A stretch of 9,529 bases of DNA from Sandaracinaceae bacterium (GCA_012514415.1 JAAZAH010000170.1:1-9529), one strand, 5' to 3'; numbered from the stretch's first letter, positions 1 to 6,155 are shown. Numbers and translations are program-made. The notes: generated by a model from the sequence alone, not told the origin.

Positions 1-903
1 CGAGAGCGCGAGCAAACCCGAGTCGCCGACGAATCGGACGAGGATGAAGAGACCGAAAACGAGCGGGAAGAGTCCCCATGGGAGGTTCAGGACGAAACGC
101 CGATCGAGCCGGCCCATCCACGCTGCACGAAGAAAAAGGATGAAGGAGGCGCCGAGAAGTGGGGCGCTCGGCGGCAGCTCGAGCAGAGGCGCGATGACAT
201 ATCCAAGGCCGATCAGCGGAAGGCTGAAAAGTGAGAGCTGAAAATAGAAGCGATCGTGCACCGCCGTCTCGGGCTCGGGGAGGCTTGTCAGATCGAAGGT
301 CTGTCGAAGAGACTCCCTGAAGAATCGCGAAAGGGCGGCGTAGAGGAGCACGAGGACGAGGAGCTGAGGGAGCGCCATCCACCGTAGGAAATGTGCGGCG
401 CTCAACGCGAAGCGTTCGGCAAAAAGGATGTTGGTGAGGTTGCTGACGGGAAGGAGAAGCGACCCCGCATTTGCCACGAAGATGAGCATCACGAGGAAGG
501 GCGTCGCGCTGAGGCCGAGCCGCGCTGCGAGCGTGAGCACAATCGGTGTGAGGAGCACGGCCGTTGTGTCGAGCGAGAGCGTGATGGTGGTGAGCGCTGC
601 GAGGAAGAAGAGGTTTCGGAAAAGTCGCGCCACGCAGACGCGGGCAGAGCGTGCCGCATGGAGCGCGGCCCAATCGAAGAGTCCGCTGTGCTCGAGGAAC
701 GCTCCGTACACGAGGAGCGCAAATAAAAAGCCGAGCGCAGCCGCGCCATCCTCGAGCGTGGCGACAACGCGGTCGAACTCGATGAAACCAAAGATCAGGA
801 GTGCCGTCGCGGCTCCCGCCGGCCATAGGGCTTCATGCCATCCCCGCGGGCGAATGAGGATGAGCGCAATCGTGAGCGCGAAAACCACCACGGGGAAAAT
901 CAT
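1..903 (-). CDS. ArsB/NhaD-superfamily (SLC13-like) membrane permease, C-terminus cut by window edge
   Basis: Integral inner-membrane transporter of the ArsB/CitM/NhaD type; family members export arsenite or move anions or Na+/H+. I translated it by hand: 301 codons are visible and the 3' end runs off the window, against about 420 residues for a full ArsB. The start is the ATG at 903. An in-frame TAA lies five codons upstream with no other start codon between, and a GGGGATAAAGAG stretch precedes it. Most of the chain is hydrophobic. Family signatures are SLDTTAVLLTP (110-120), which matches the half-helix Asp/Thr motif, and ANAGSLLLPVSNLTNI (144-159), which matches the ArsB ADTASLPL.VSNLVNI motif. 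A charged, loop-like stretch (about 192-217) separates the two halves, as in ArsB. No arsR or arsC is visible nearby, so arsenite as substrate is only a guess. The family call is firm, the substrate is not. Confidence 0.85.
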   Translation of the reverse strand, partial: MIFPVVVFALTIALILIRPRGWHEALWPAGAATALLIFGFIEFDRVVATLEDGAAALGFLFALLVYGAFLEHSGLFDWAALHAARSARVCVARLFRNLFFLAALTTITLSLDTTAVLLTPIVLTLAARLGLSATPFLVMLIFVANAGSLLLPVSNLTNILFAERFALSAAHFLRWMALPQLLVLVLLYAALSRFFRESLRQTFDLTSLPEPETAVHDRFYFQLSLFSLPLIGLGYVIAPLLELPPSAPLLGASFILFLRAAWMGRLDRRFVLNLPWGLFPLVFGLFILVRFVGDSGLLALS

Positions 904-970
904 TCGGCTCGCTCTTTATCCCCGAGTGGGCACTTGGGAAAGGCGAAGGATCCGAGAGTACGCGTTCTTC

Positions 971-993
971 GACGCGCGTCCATGCAATGCATG
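971..993. promoter_or_regulatory. Two abutting palindromes upstream of the SDR gene (possible operator)
   Basis: GACGCGCGTC (971-980) is a perfect 10-bp palindrome. It is followed directly by CATGCAATGCATG (981-993), a perfect inverted repeat of 6-bp arms around a central A. The second one overlaps the first bases of the predicted -35 element of the downstream gene. It also lies in the 151-bp gap shared with the divergent permease, so a bound protein could affect both. That it is an operator is inference. Confidence 0.3.
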
Positions 994-1019
994 ACTCTCG
1001 TCTCTTCCTAGGTTAGTAT
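991..1019 (+). promoter_or_regulatory. Predicted sigma70-type promoter of the SDR gene
   Basis: ATGACT (991-996, 4 of 6 to TTGACA) is followed after exactly 17 bp by TAGTAT (1014-1019, 4 of 6 to TATAAT). Transcription would start near 1026, giving a leader of about 29 nt that carries the GGAAGG Shine-Dalgarno sequence before the ATG at 1055. Spacing and position fit, but both hexamers are imperfect. Confidence 0.4.
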
Positions 1020-1054
1020 TCCGCCGCACCGTTCAGCCCTCGGAAGGCTTCAAG

Positions 1055-1876
1055 ATGACCACGATCGATTCGAATACACGCGCAATCATCACGGGCGGCG
1101 CAGGCGATATCGGCCTCGCGACCGCATCCAAACTCCTCGATAAAGGCGCAGCCGTCTGCCTTACGGACCTCCGGCAAGACGCGCTCGAGGCGGCCCAAGC
1201 GAAGCTTGCCTCGAAGGGCGGACGCGTTGAGATCTTTGCGGCCGATGTTCGGAGCCTCGAAGACGTCGAGGCTTGTCGGGATTTCGTCCTCGACCGCCTC
1301 GGCGGGGTCGATCTCGTCTTCAATAATGCGGGCATAACGCACTACGGAAACTTCGAAGACTTCACCATGGAAGAGATCCGCCGCGTCTTCGATGTGAACC
1401 TCATGGGCGTTGTCAACGGCTGCCACGTCTTCCTTCCCATCCTTCGGAAGCAAGGGAGCGGCCACCTCATCAACATCTCGTCGATGGCCTCGATCTCGGG
1501 GATGCCGCGGCAAAGCACCTATTGTGCGTCAAAGGCTGCGGTCCGGGCGCTCTCCGAATCGTTGAGCGCCGAGCTCCGCGGCACGGGTGTCGGCGTCACC
1601 TGGCTTATTGCTGGCACCATCGCGACGGGTTTTCTCGCGCGCGCCGAGACCAAACGGGCCGAGACGACGAATAAGCTCTCCTCGCTTATGCAGTGGGGCG
1701 GAATGAGCCCCGAGCGCGTTGCGGCGAACCTCGTCCGCGCGGTCGAAAAGAACCAAGGCGAACTGCGCCTCACCTTCGATTGCGAGGCCTATTATCAGAT
1801 GAACCGGCTCAGCCCTCGGCTCCTCCGGGCCTCAATGGGGGCCGTGCAACGCTTTGCGAATAACTTCGAGCGCTGA
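1055..1876 (+). CDS. Classical SDR-family NAD(P)-dependent oxidoreductase
   Basis: Rossmann-fold dehydrogenase/reductase of 273 residues, the usual size of classical SDRs and presumably cytosolic. The cofactor loop is TGGAGDIG (13-20). D38 at the end of the second strand favours NAD(H) over NADP(H). The structural NNAG is at 90-93, N115 is the catalytic Asn, S143 lies in the NISS segment, and Y156 and K160 form the YxxxK pair, so all four catalytic residues are present. The start ATG is preceded by GGAAGG at a 7-8 nt distance. The substrate cannot be read from sequence; the C-terminal region (about 185-273), which shapes the substrate pocket, is not a pattern I recognise. It is transcribed alone, divergent from the permease and convergent with the lipoprotein gene, so context gives no pathway. 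Confidence 0.93.
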   Translation: MTTIDSNTRAIITGGAGDIGLATASKLLDKGAAVCLTDLRQDALEAAQAKLASKGGRVEIFAADVRSLEDVEACRDFVLDRLGGVDLVFNNAGITHYGNFEDFTMEEIRRVFDVNLMGVVNGCHVFLPILRKQGSGHLINISSMASISGMPRQSTYCASKAAVRALSESLSAELRGTGVGVTWLIAGTIATGFLARAETKRAETTNKLSSLMQWGGMSPERVAANLVRAVEKNQGELRLTFDCEAYYQMNRLSPRLLRASMGAVQRFANNFER

Positions 1877-1907
1877 ACGTGAAAAGCCGCGAGTGACGAT
1901 GCCGTCT

Positions 1908-1919
1908 GCGCCGCGGCGC
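1908..1919. repeat. Perfect 12-bp palindrome between convergent genes
   Basis: GCGCCGCGGCGC is self-complementary and lies in the 92-bp gap between the convergent SDR and lipoprotein genes. The position suits a bidirectional terminator, but there is no T-tract on either side and the palindrome has no loop. I therefore do not call it a terminator. Nothing else is seen in this gap. Confidence 0.3.
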
Positions 1920-1968
1920 GTTGCGCGATCGATTCGAATGGGCAGAGCCGACCGGCGCGCTTGGGATG

Positions 1969-3267
1969 TCAGTCCAAGAGCTCGGTAAGGAGCGTCCCGT
2001 TCACGCAATGATCCATCCGTCCGGGCTTCTTCCATTCCTCTCCCCAATCGTAAACGGACGTTGGGGAGGAGCAGTCGTAGAGGACCGGATACTCTTGGTC
2101 TTCGGCATCCCACTGCGCTTCGAAGGCGCAGCGCTGCGGGGGGCCCCATTCTGGACCAAGCCCCGGCCCCCAATCGGGATGGGTGCCGGTGGCGACATTG
2201 ACGCGAATCGCCTTAAACTGGATGCCGACGCTGATCGCATCGCAAGTCTCGCCCATGTGATCGCGCGTCGGATCGGCCATCACGTCGACCGCCGAACGAA
2301 TGATCGAACGGAAGGGGTTGAGGAGCAGTTCGTCGCATGCTCCGATATTCGGCGCGACGTCGACGATATTATTTTGAAGGAAGCGTCCAACGAGGGTGCC
2401 CTCCACGACGCGATCGTAGTTCTCATCAAGCTTTGCGATGATGTACCCGCCCGAAATGCGCGCGGGAAGGCTTCGGAAGAGCGACATGATTGTGAGCGGA
2501 TGTTCGATCGGCACGCGCGCGACGACGACATTGTCGACGATGTAGGCATCGGTATCCATCACGCGCGGCGTGCGCGAGCCGTCTGCGCCCGCGTCGCGCA
2601 TCAGGGCCTCGTGTGATGAGGGATAGAAATAATCATTGCCGTCAAAACAGGGCGGCTTTACGGGCTCGTCGTTGATGAGGAGCTCGTAACCGTCGCCATC
2701 CTCCCGAGGAATCCAAGTCAGCGACTCAGGGTCGGGTTCGACTCCGTCGGGGGTGGGGACGCCACGGACGGCACTCGTCACGTAGGCGGTGATGCGCGCA
2801 TCGGTCGGCGTTCCATTCCATTTTTCGATGGAGGCGATGAAGGTGCCGTAGCCCTCGAAATGCGATCCCGACATTTCACAGATCGCCGTCGGAAGCACGA
2901 GTTTGAGGAGCGGTGTGACCTTGGAGCCGAACTGATTGTCGATGCCATGATGGCCGTCTTCGGGGGGATCGGCGTCCGCCTGGGGCGGGTTGCACGAGGT
3001 GGGATCGCCGGGCGCGTAGGTCTCCACATTATCGATGTTGAAGCCGATCTCACGCCAACGGTCTCCCTCTTGGATCATCTCAATATCGTAGGCTGCGAGG
3101 GAGAGGGTATGCGAGTCGTCATCCGAAGAGGTCTCGGCCGGAGGACGCGTGGGGATGGTACGATCGCCGCCCTTCGTCTCGTCAGTGTCTTCGATGCCGG
3201 ACCAGACAAAGCATCCGCTTAGTGCGCTAATGAGAGTGAGCATCCAAAAAAAGCGAATGGCGTTCAT
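1969..3267 (-). CDS. Putative outer-membrane or periplasmic lipoprotein, Cys-rich, function unknown
   Basis: Predicted lipoprotein of 432 residues. The start chosen is the ATG at 3267. It has GGGAGG five bases upstream, it begins a clean type II signal peptide, and a promoter lies just before it. The reading frame stays open to 3387, but that extension covers the promoter. The signal peptide has a hydrophobic core (about 5-17) and lipobox LSGC with C19 as lipidation site, followed by an acidic, disordered linker (24-52). The mature part has eight further cysteines (92, 130, 207, 311, 342, 380, 399, 421), an even number that would suit four disulfides in the periplasm. It also has many Asp/Gly/Pro turns, with FNIDN (77-81) and GIDNQFG (108-114) as striking segments. 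I recognise no enzyme motif. Similar Cys-rich GIDN-containing lipoproteins are, as I recall, common in Myxococcota, but that needs a search. It stands alone between divergent queE and the convergent SDR gene. Confidence 0.8.
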   Translation of the reverse strand: MNAIRFFWMLTLISALSGCFVWSGIEDTDETKGGDRTIPTRPPAETSSDDDSHTLSLAAYDIEMIQEGDRWREIGFNIDNVETYAPGDPTSCNPPQADADPPEDGHHGIDNQFGSKVTPLLKLVLPTAICEMSGSHFEGYGTFIASIEKWNGTPTDARITAYVTSAVRGVPTPDGVEPDPESLTWIPREDGDGYELLINDEPVKPPCFDGNDYFYPSSHEALMRDAGADGSRTPRVMDTDAYIVDNVVVARVPIEHPLTIMSLFRSLPARISGGYIIAKLDENYDRVVEGTLVGRFLQNNIVDVAPNIGACDELLLNPFRSIIRSAVDVMADPTRDHMGETCDAISVGIQFKAIRVNVATGTHPDWGPGLGPEWGPPQRCAFEAQWDAEDQEYPVLYDCSSPTSVYDWGEEWKKPGRMDHCVNGTLLTELLD

Positions 3268-3304
3268 CAAGGCCTCCCAAAGGAAAAATCGACGCGTCGG
3301 TTCG

Positions 3305-3333
3305 ATTATGCGCAAGATTGTTGGAAATCCCAA
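3305..3333 (-). promoter_or_regulatory. Predicted sigma70-type promoter of the lipoprotein gene
   Basis: On the minus strand, TTGGGA (3333-3328, 4 of 6 to TTGACA) is followed after exactly 17 bp by CATAAT (3310-3305, 5 of 6 to TATAAT). Transcription would start near 3298. This gives a leader of about 31 nt with a GGGAGG ribosome-binding site before the ATG at 3267, and it argues against the longer reading frame that begins at 3387. Confidence 0.55.
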
Positions 3334-3356
3334 GGGGGGTGTTGAAATCATCACGC

Positions 3357-3398
3357 TTGCGCGAACGCGGCCTTCGAAAGAAAGCATGCGTTGCGCGA
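3357..3398. repeat. Direct repeat TTGCGCGA, two copies 34 bp apart in the queE/lipoprotein gap
   Basis: TTGCGCGA occurs at 3357-3364 and 3391-3398. The second copy contains the TTGCGC that I propose as the queE -35 element. Two sites roughly three helical turns apart could bind a regulator. Eight bases is short for a GC-rich genome, so chance is a fair explanation. Confidence 0.2.
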
Positions 3399-3419
3399 GG
3401 TGCGTGCACTCCCCATAAA
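3391..3419 (+). promoter_or_regulatory. Possible queE promoter giving a leaderless transcript
   Basis: TTGCGC (3391-3396, 3 of 6) and CATAAA (3414-3419, 4 of 6) are 17 bp apart. The expected start of transcription is seven bases after the -10, which is the A of the queE ATG at 3426. This fits the lack of any Shine-Dalgarno sequence at that start. Both hexamers are weak, so this is tentative. Confidence 0.3.
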
Positions 3420-3425
3420 TGAACC

Positions 3426-4127
3426 ATGAGTGCGTTGCGTCCCGACCGGATTCTCGTTTCGGAGATTTTTGAGAGCGTTCAAGGTGAAGGGCCGAGCGTC
3501 GGGATGCCCTCCATCTTCTTGCGTCTTGGGCTGTGCAACCTTCAATGCACCTTTTGCGATACGCCCTATACGTGGGATTTTAAGAGATACGACAAGGAAA
3601 AGGAGCTCGTCTCGCGGGATGTCGATGATCTCGCCGAGGAGCTAAGCGCCTATCGGAGCCGCAACCTCGTCATCACCGGCGGCGAGCCTCTTCTTCAAGG
3701 AGAAGCTCTCGTCGCGCTACTCCGCCTGCTTCCCTCGCATCGAGTGGAGGTTGAGAGCGCGGCCACCCGGATGCCGTCGGAGGCGCTCCTCGAGCGGGTC
3801 GATCAATGGAACCTTTCGCCGAAGCTCTCGGGTTCGGGAAATGAGGAGCGACATCGGCTGAAACCCGAAGTCCTTCAGCGATTCGCGAAGCATCCGCGAG
3901 CGCATTTCAAGTTTGTTATCGCCGAGGAAGAAGATCTCGAGGAGGTCGATGAGCTGGTTTCGCGTTTCACGATCCCTGAGGAGCGCGTGATCTTAATGCC
4001 CGAGGGGGTCGAGGAGGAAAAGCTCGTGCGGCGCGGAAGGCGTCTTGTTGAGAGAGCGATCGAGCGCGGTTATCGCTATGGTCATCGCCTCCACATCACG
4101 CTCTATGGCGATGAACGAGGGCGCTAG
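3426..4127 (+). CDS. queE: 7-carboxy-7-deazaguanine synthase QueE (radical SAM)
   Basis: Converts 6-carboxy-5,6,7,8-tetrahydropterin to 7-carboxy-7-deazaguanine by a Mg2+-dependent radical SAM reaction, a step towards preQ0/preQ1 and queuosine in tRNA; cytosolic. At 233 residues it has normal QueE length. The N-terminus shows the QueE substrate segment SVQGEGPSVGMPSIFLRL (17-34). The [4Fe-4S]-binding cysteines C37, C41 and C44 are in CNLQCTFC, followed by DTPYTWDF (45-52), as in the TPYTWD subgroup of QueE. GGEP (85-88) binds SAM, and SPKLSGSGN and KFVI follow in the usual order. The stretch after the third strand reads VESAAT where many relatives have an E-T-x-G-T sequence. The ATG at 3426 is the first possible start, because an in-frame TGA lies at 3420-3422, and it has no Shine-Dalgarno sequence. 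No queC, queD or queF is in the window. Confidence 0.93.
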   Translation: MSALRPDRILVSEIFESVQGEGPSVGMPSIFLRLGLCNLQCTFCDTPYTWDFKRYDKEKELVSRDVDDLAEELSAYRSRNLVITGGEPLLQGEALVALLRLLPSHRVEVESAATRMPSEALLERVDQWNLSPKLSGSGNEERHRLKPEVLQRFAKHPRAHFKFVIAEEEDLEEVDELVSRFTIPEERVILMPEGVEEEKLVRRGRRLVERAIERGYRYGHRLHITLYGDERGR

Positions 4128-4166
4128 GCGCTCATGCCTTCCGGCGTAAGCCGTCGGCGTCAGACT

Positions 4167-4182
4167 CGCTCCAAACGGAGCG
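4167..4182 (+). other. Small perfect hairpin between queE and the pseudouridine synthase gene
   Basis: CGCTCC-AAAC-GGAGCG is a 6-bp perfect stem with a 4-nt loop, 40 bp after the queE stop. No T-tract follows, so a factor-independent terminator is not supported. It could be a transcript-processing or 3'-end stabilising hairpin. The rest of the 119-bp gap (4128-4246) shows nothing recognisable. Confidence 0.3.
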
Positions 4183-4246
4183 GCGGCCTGAGCCGAGCAC
4201 CGGAGCACTTGTCAATGGGGCGCGCTCGTGGCAGTTGCCCAGCGCT

Positions 4247-5158
4247 ATGGCTGAAGAGCGCCTTCCGACAGTCGCGGAGCGTGTGCGAGAAAGATGGGAC
4301 CTTTCCTGGGGGAAGGCGCGGGAACGTTGTGTCCGGGGCCAAATCTTTGTGAACGGAGTGGTCGCGATGGATCCCGCGGCGCGAGTCGCACCAGATGCGA
4401 CGATCGACTACCGGCCGGACATTCCGCGCCCTCGCGTGGGCGAGCTCGATCGCGCGCGTCTTCTTTACGCCGATCGCGATCTCGCCGTCGTCGATAAACC
4501 TGCGAATCTCTTGACCCTCCCGTACGAGCGGGGTGACCGGAACACGCTCATCGATCAGACGCGTGTGCTCCTTCGGCGGATGGACCGCAGCTACGATCCC
4601 GATCTCAGCGCCGTCCAAAGGCTCGATAAGGGCACCACCGGTGTCCTCGTCTTTGCGCGGACACTCGCCGCCAAGCGCGAACTCCAATCGCAGTTTCGAG
4701 CGCGGAGCGTCGAGCGAATCTACCTCGCGCTTGTCCACGGTGAGGCGCGAGACCAATCCCATGAGACCTATCTCCTTGCCGATCGCGGTGATGGGATCCG
4801 TGGCTCGCATGGGGTGTTTCGCCGATCACGGAAGGGGCCACCTCCGGAATCTCGTTTTGCGAAGACCGATGTGCGTGTGCTCGAGCGCCTCCGCGGAGCG
4901 ACGCTCGTCGAATGCAGCCTCTCGACTGGGCGTCAGCATCAGATCCGCATCCATCTGTCGGAGGATGGCAATCCGCTGATTGGAGAGACCGTCTACCGGC
5001 GCGAGCTCTCGGGCCAAGAGATCGCCGCGCCACGCCCGATGCTCCACGCACTTCGTGTGGGATTCGATCATCCTCGAACGGGAAAAAGTCTTCGCTTTCG
5101 CACAGAGCCGCCCGACGATTTCCGCGCGCTTTATGAATCGCTGAGGTATCCCGAATGA
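4247..5158 (+). CDS. RluA-family pseudouridine synthase with N-terminal S4 domain
   Basis: Isomerises uridine to pseudouridine in rRNA or tRNA; cytosolic, no cofactor. The protein has 303 residues from the ATG at 4247; a TTG four codons upstream (4235) is the alternative start, and neither has a convincing Shine-Dalgarno sequence. An S4-type RNA-binding segment (about 6-60, with a GQIFVNG turn) precedes the catalytic domain. That domain begins at the typical LLYADRDLAVVDKPAN stretch, has the motif II segment QRLDKGTTG with catalytic D127, then ERIYLALVHG, and closes with TGRQHQIRIH (227-236) and PLIGETVY. The layout is that of RluD/RluC-type enzymes. The residue before the Arg-Leu-Asp is Gln124, where most relatives have His. 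The target RNA position cannot be read from sequence. The final codons overlap folK by ATGA, which implies coupled translation. Confidence 0.9.
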   Translation: MAEERLPTVAERVRERWDLSWGKARERCVRGQIFVNGVVAMDPAARVAPDATIDYRPDIPRPRVGELDRARLLYADRDLAVVDKPANLLTLPYERGDRNTLIDQTRVLLRRMDRSYDPDLSAVQRLDKGTTGVLVFARTLAAKRELQSQFRARSVERIYLALVHGEARDQSHETYLLADRGDGIRGSHGVFRRSRKGPPPESRFAKTDVRVLERLRGATLVECSLSTGRQHQIRIHLSEDGNPLIGETVYRRELSGQEIAAPRPMLHALRVGFDHPRTGKSLRFRTEPPDDFRALYESLRYPE

Positions 5159-5643
5159 GCCGTCCCCCCATGGTCATTGTTGGCCTTGGTGCCAACCTCG
5201 GTCAGCCGCTCGAGACCTTTCGATCGGCGATCGACGCGCTCCAAGCGACGAAAGGCATCGTGATCGAAGCCCGCTCATCGGTCTACCGCACGGCGCCTAT
5301 TGGTCCCGCCCAGCCCGACTATCTCAATGCGGCGATTCGACTCGCGTGCCAACTCGAGCCTCTCCCGCTCCTTCACCGTTGCCTCGAGATCGAACGAGCG
5401 CACGGCCGCGATCGAGAGCACGAGGTGCGATTTGGTCCCCGCACCCTCGATCTCGATCTCCTATATTTTGAAGGGGCTGAGCTTGCAACCGACGAGCTCA
5501 CGCTTCCCCATCCACGCCTTCACGAGCGAGCCTTCGCGCTCACGCCACTCCTCGAGATCGCTCCTGAGCTCGCCCCACGGTATGCGGCGGCGCTCTCCCT
5601 CCTTGACCAATCCATCACACGCCTTGAAGGCGCATCGCTTTAG
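5155..5643 (+). CDS. folK: 2-amino-4-hydroxy-6-hydroxymethyldihydropteridine pyrophosphokinase FolK
   Basis: HPPK transfers pyrophosphate from ATP to 6-hydroxymethyl-7,8-dihydropterin, the step before dihydropteroate synthase in folate synthesis; cytosolic. The 162 residues match the usual length. Seen in order: GLGANLG (10-16), SSVYRTAPIG (41-50) with PDYLNA (54-59), the EIERAHGRDR segment (78-87), then RFGPRTLDLDLLYF (92-105). In the last segment D99 and D101 correspond to the Mg2+-binding D95 and D97 of the E. coli enzyme. LPHPRLHERAFAL and PLLEIAPEL follow. E. coli has Trp at the position of F93, a conservative change. The start ATG overlaps the end of the pseudouridine synthase gene (ATGA), so it is translated as part of that operon. 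Its TAG stop overlaps the TAA stop of the convergent histone-fold gene. Confidence 0.95.
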   Translation: MSRPPMVIVGLGANLGQPLETFRSAIDALQATKGIVIEARSSVYRTAPIGPAQPDYLNAAIRLACQLEPLPLLHRCLEIERAHGRDREHEVRFGPRTLDLDLLYFEGAELATDELTLPHPRLHERAFALTPLLEIAPELAPRYAAALSLLDQSITRLEGASL

Positions 5644-6155
5644 AGATCGGGGATGTCGCGCGCGAGTACGGTTTTTCGCCCCTCGGAGGCCGCGCTTTCC
5701 ATCCCGATATCGGCGAGCGCGCGGAGATGGTCACTGAGTTTTTCGAGGATCCCGTCGGAGGTATTCATCCCTGAGCGCTCGCGAATATAGGACTTGAGGC
5801 GAGAGGCGATGACGAGGATCTCCCGCTCCGCCTCTTGGTTCGAGCTGGTGTGGAGTTGGACGATGCGGCGACGGCTTTCGGCGTTCTTATCGCGGCGCGC
5901 TTGTTCACGAGCGCTCTCCCGCTCCGCCTCTTCCTCGCGTGCCTTCAAAAACGCCTCTCGCGTTGGGGCGCGCTGCTCTTCAGCATAATACGTTCGATGC
6001 CGAAGGGTTGGGGCGTGCGCGTCGACGCAATCGACGGAGCAAAAATAGAGCGCTGTTTTTCCGCGATTACAGGTGGAGACACTACACGACCACCAAATCT
6101 CGCCGAATCCAATGGGCTTTCGGCAGATGCTGCAGAGCTTGAAAGAGGCGTCCAT
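5640..6155 (-). CDS. Zinc-finger / coiled-coil / histone-fold protein
   Basis: A 171-residue protein in three parts. Residues 8-53 hold a zinc module: C8xxC11, C24xxxxC29, C39xxxC43, H47 and H53. These eight potential ligands are laid out like a two-zinc cross-brace finger (ZZ/MYND-like), with FCSVDCVDAHAP as core. Residues about 59-105 are a charged helix rich in Arg/Glu/Ala, probably a coiled coil. Residues 111-171 read as a short histone fold: helix 1 (IASRLKSYIRERSG, 116-129), loop 1 (MNTSD, 130-134), helix 2 (about 135-157), loop 2 with GRKT (159-162, the histone R-T pair) and a very short last helix VLARDIPDL. It aligns by eye with archaeal HMfB (SD before helix 2, GRKTIKAEDI after it), with helix 2 about one turn shorter. 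DNA binding is likely but inferred. The ATG is the only reasonable start, yet AGAGG abuts it directly. The gene follows tolB after 159 bp and is convergent with folK. Confidence 0.82.
   Translation of the reverse strand: MDASFKLCSICRKPIGFGEIWWSCSVSTCNRGKTALYFCSVDCVDAHAPTLRHRTYYAEEQRAPTREAFLKAREEEAERESAREQARRDKNAESRRRIVQLHTSSNQEAEREILVIASRLKSYIRERSGMNTSDGILEKLSDHLRALADIGMESAASEGRKTVLARDIPDL

Noticed and set aside
428..994. Plus-strand frame of 188 codons over the permease
   Set aside because: Arg/Ser-rich shadow of the minus-strand permease, which carries clear ArsB-family motifs and membrane helices.
1013..1513. Minus-strand frame of 166 codons over the SDR gene
   Set aside because: Antisense shadow: the plus strand encodes all SDR motifs and catalytic residues.
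1061..1941. CGATCGATTCGAAT occurring near the start of the SDR gene and again after its stop (about 1064 and 1929)
   Set aside because: A 14-bp match, but it consists mostly of the self-complementary CGATCG and TTCGAA and one copy lies in coding sequence. Nothing suggests an attachment site or mobile element.
1921..2616. Long plus-strand reading frame (231 codons) inside the lipoprotein region
   Set aside because: It is antisense to the lipoprotein gene. Its translation has no recognisable domain and is rich in Arg, Asp and Ile/Val runs typical of a shadow frame, whereas the minus-strand frame has a signal peptide, ribosome-binding site and promoter.
3268..3387. N-terminal extension of the lipoprotein frame up to 3387
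   Set aside because: It covers a good promoter and would bury the signal peptide and lipobox about 40 residues inside the protein.
4605..5195. Minus-strand frame of 196 codons over the pseudouridine synthase
   Set aside because: Arg/Ala/Gly-rich shadow without domain features; the opposite strand has the complete RluA motif set.
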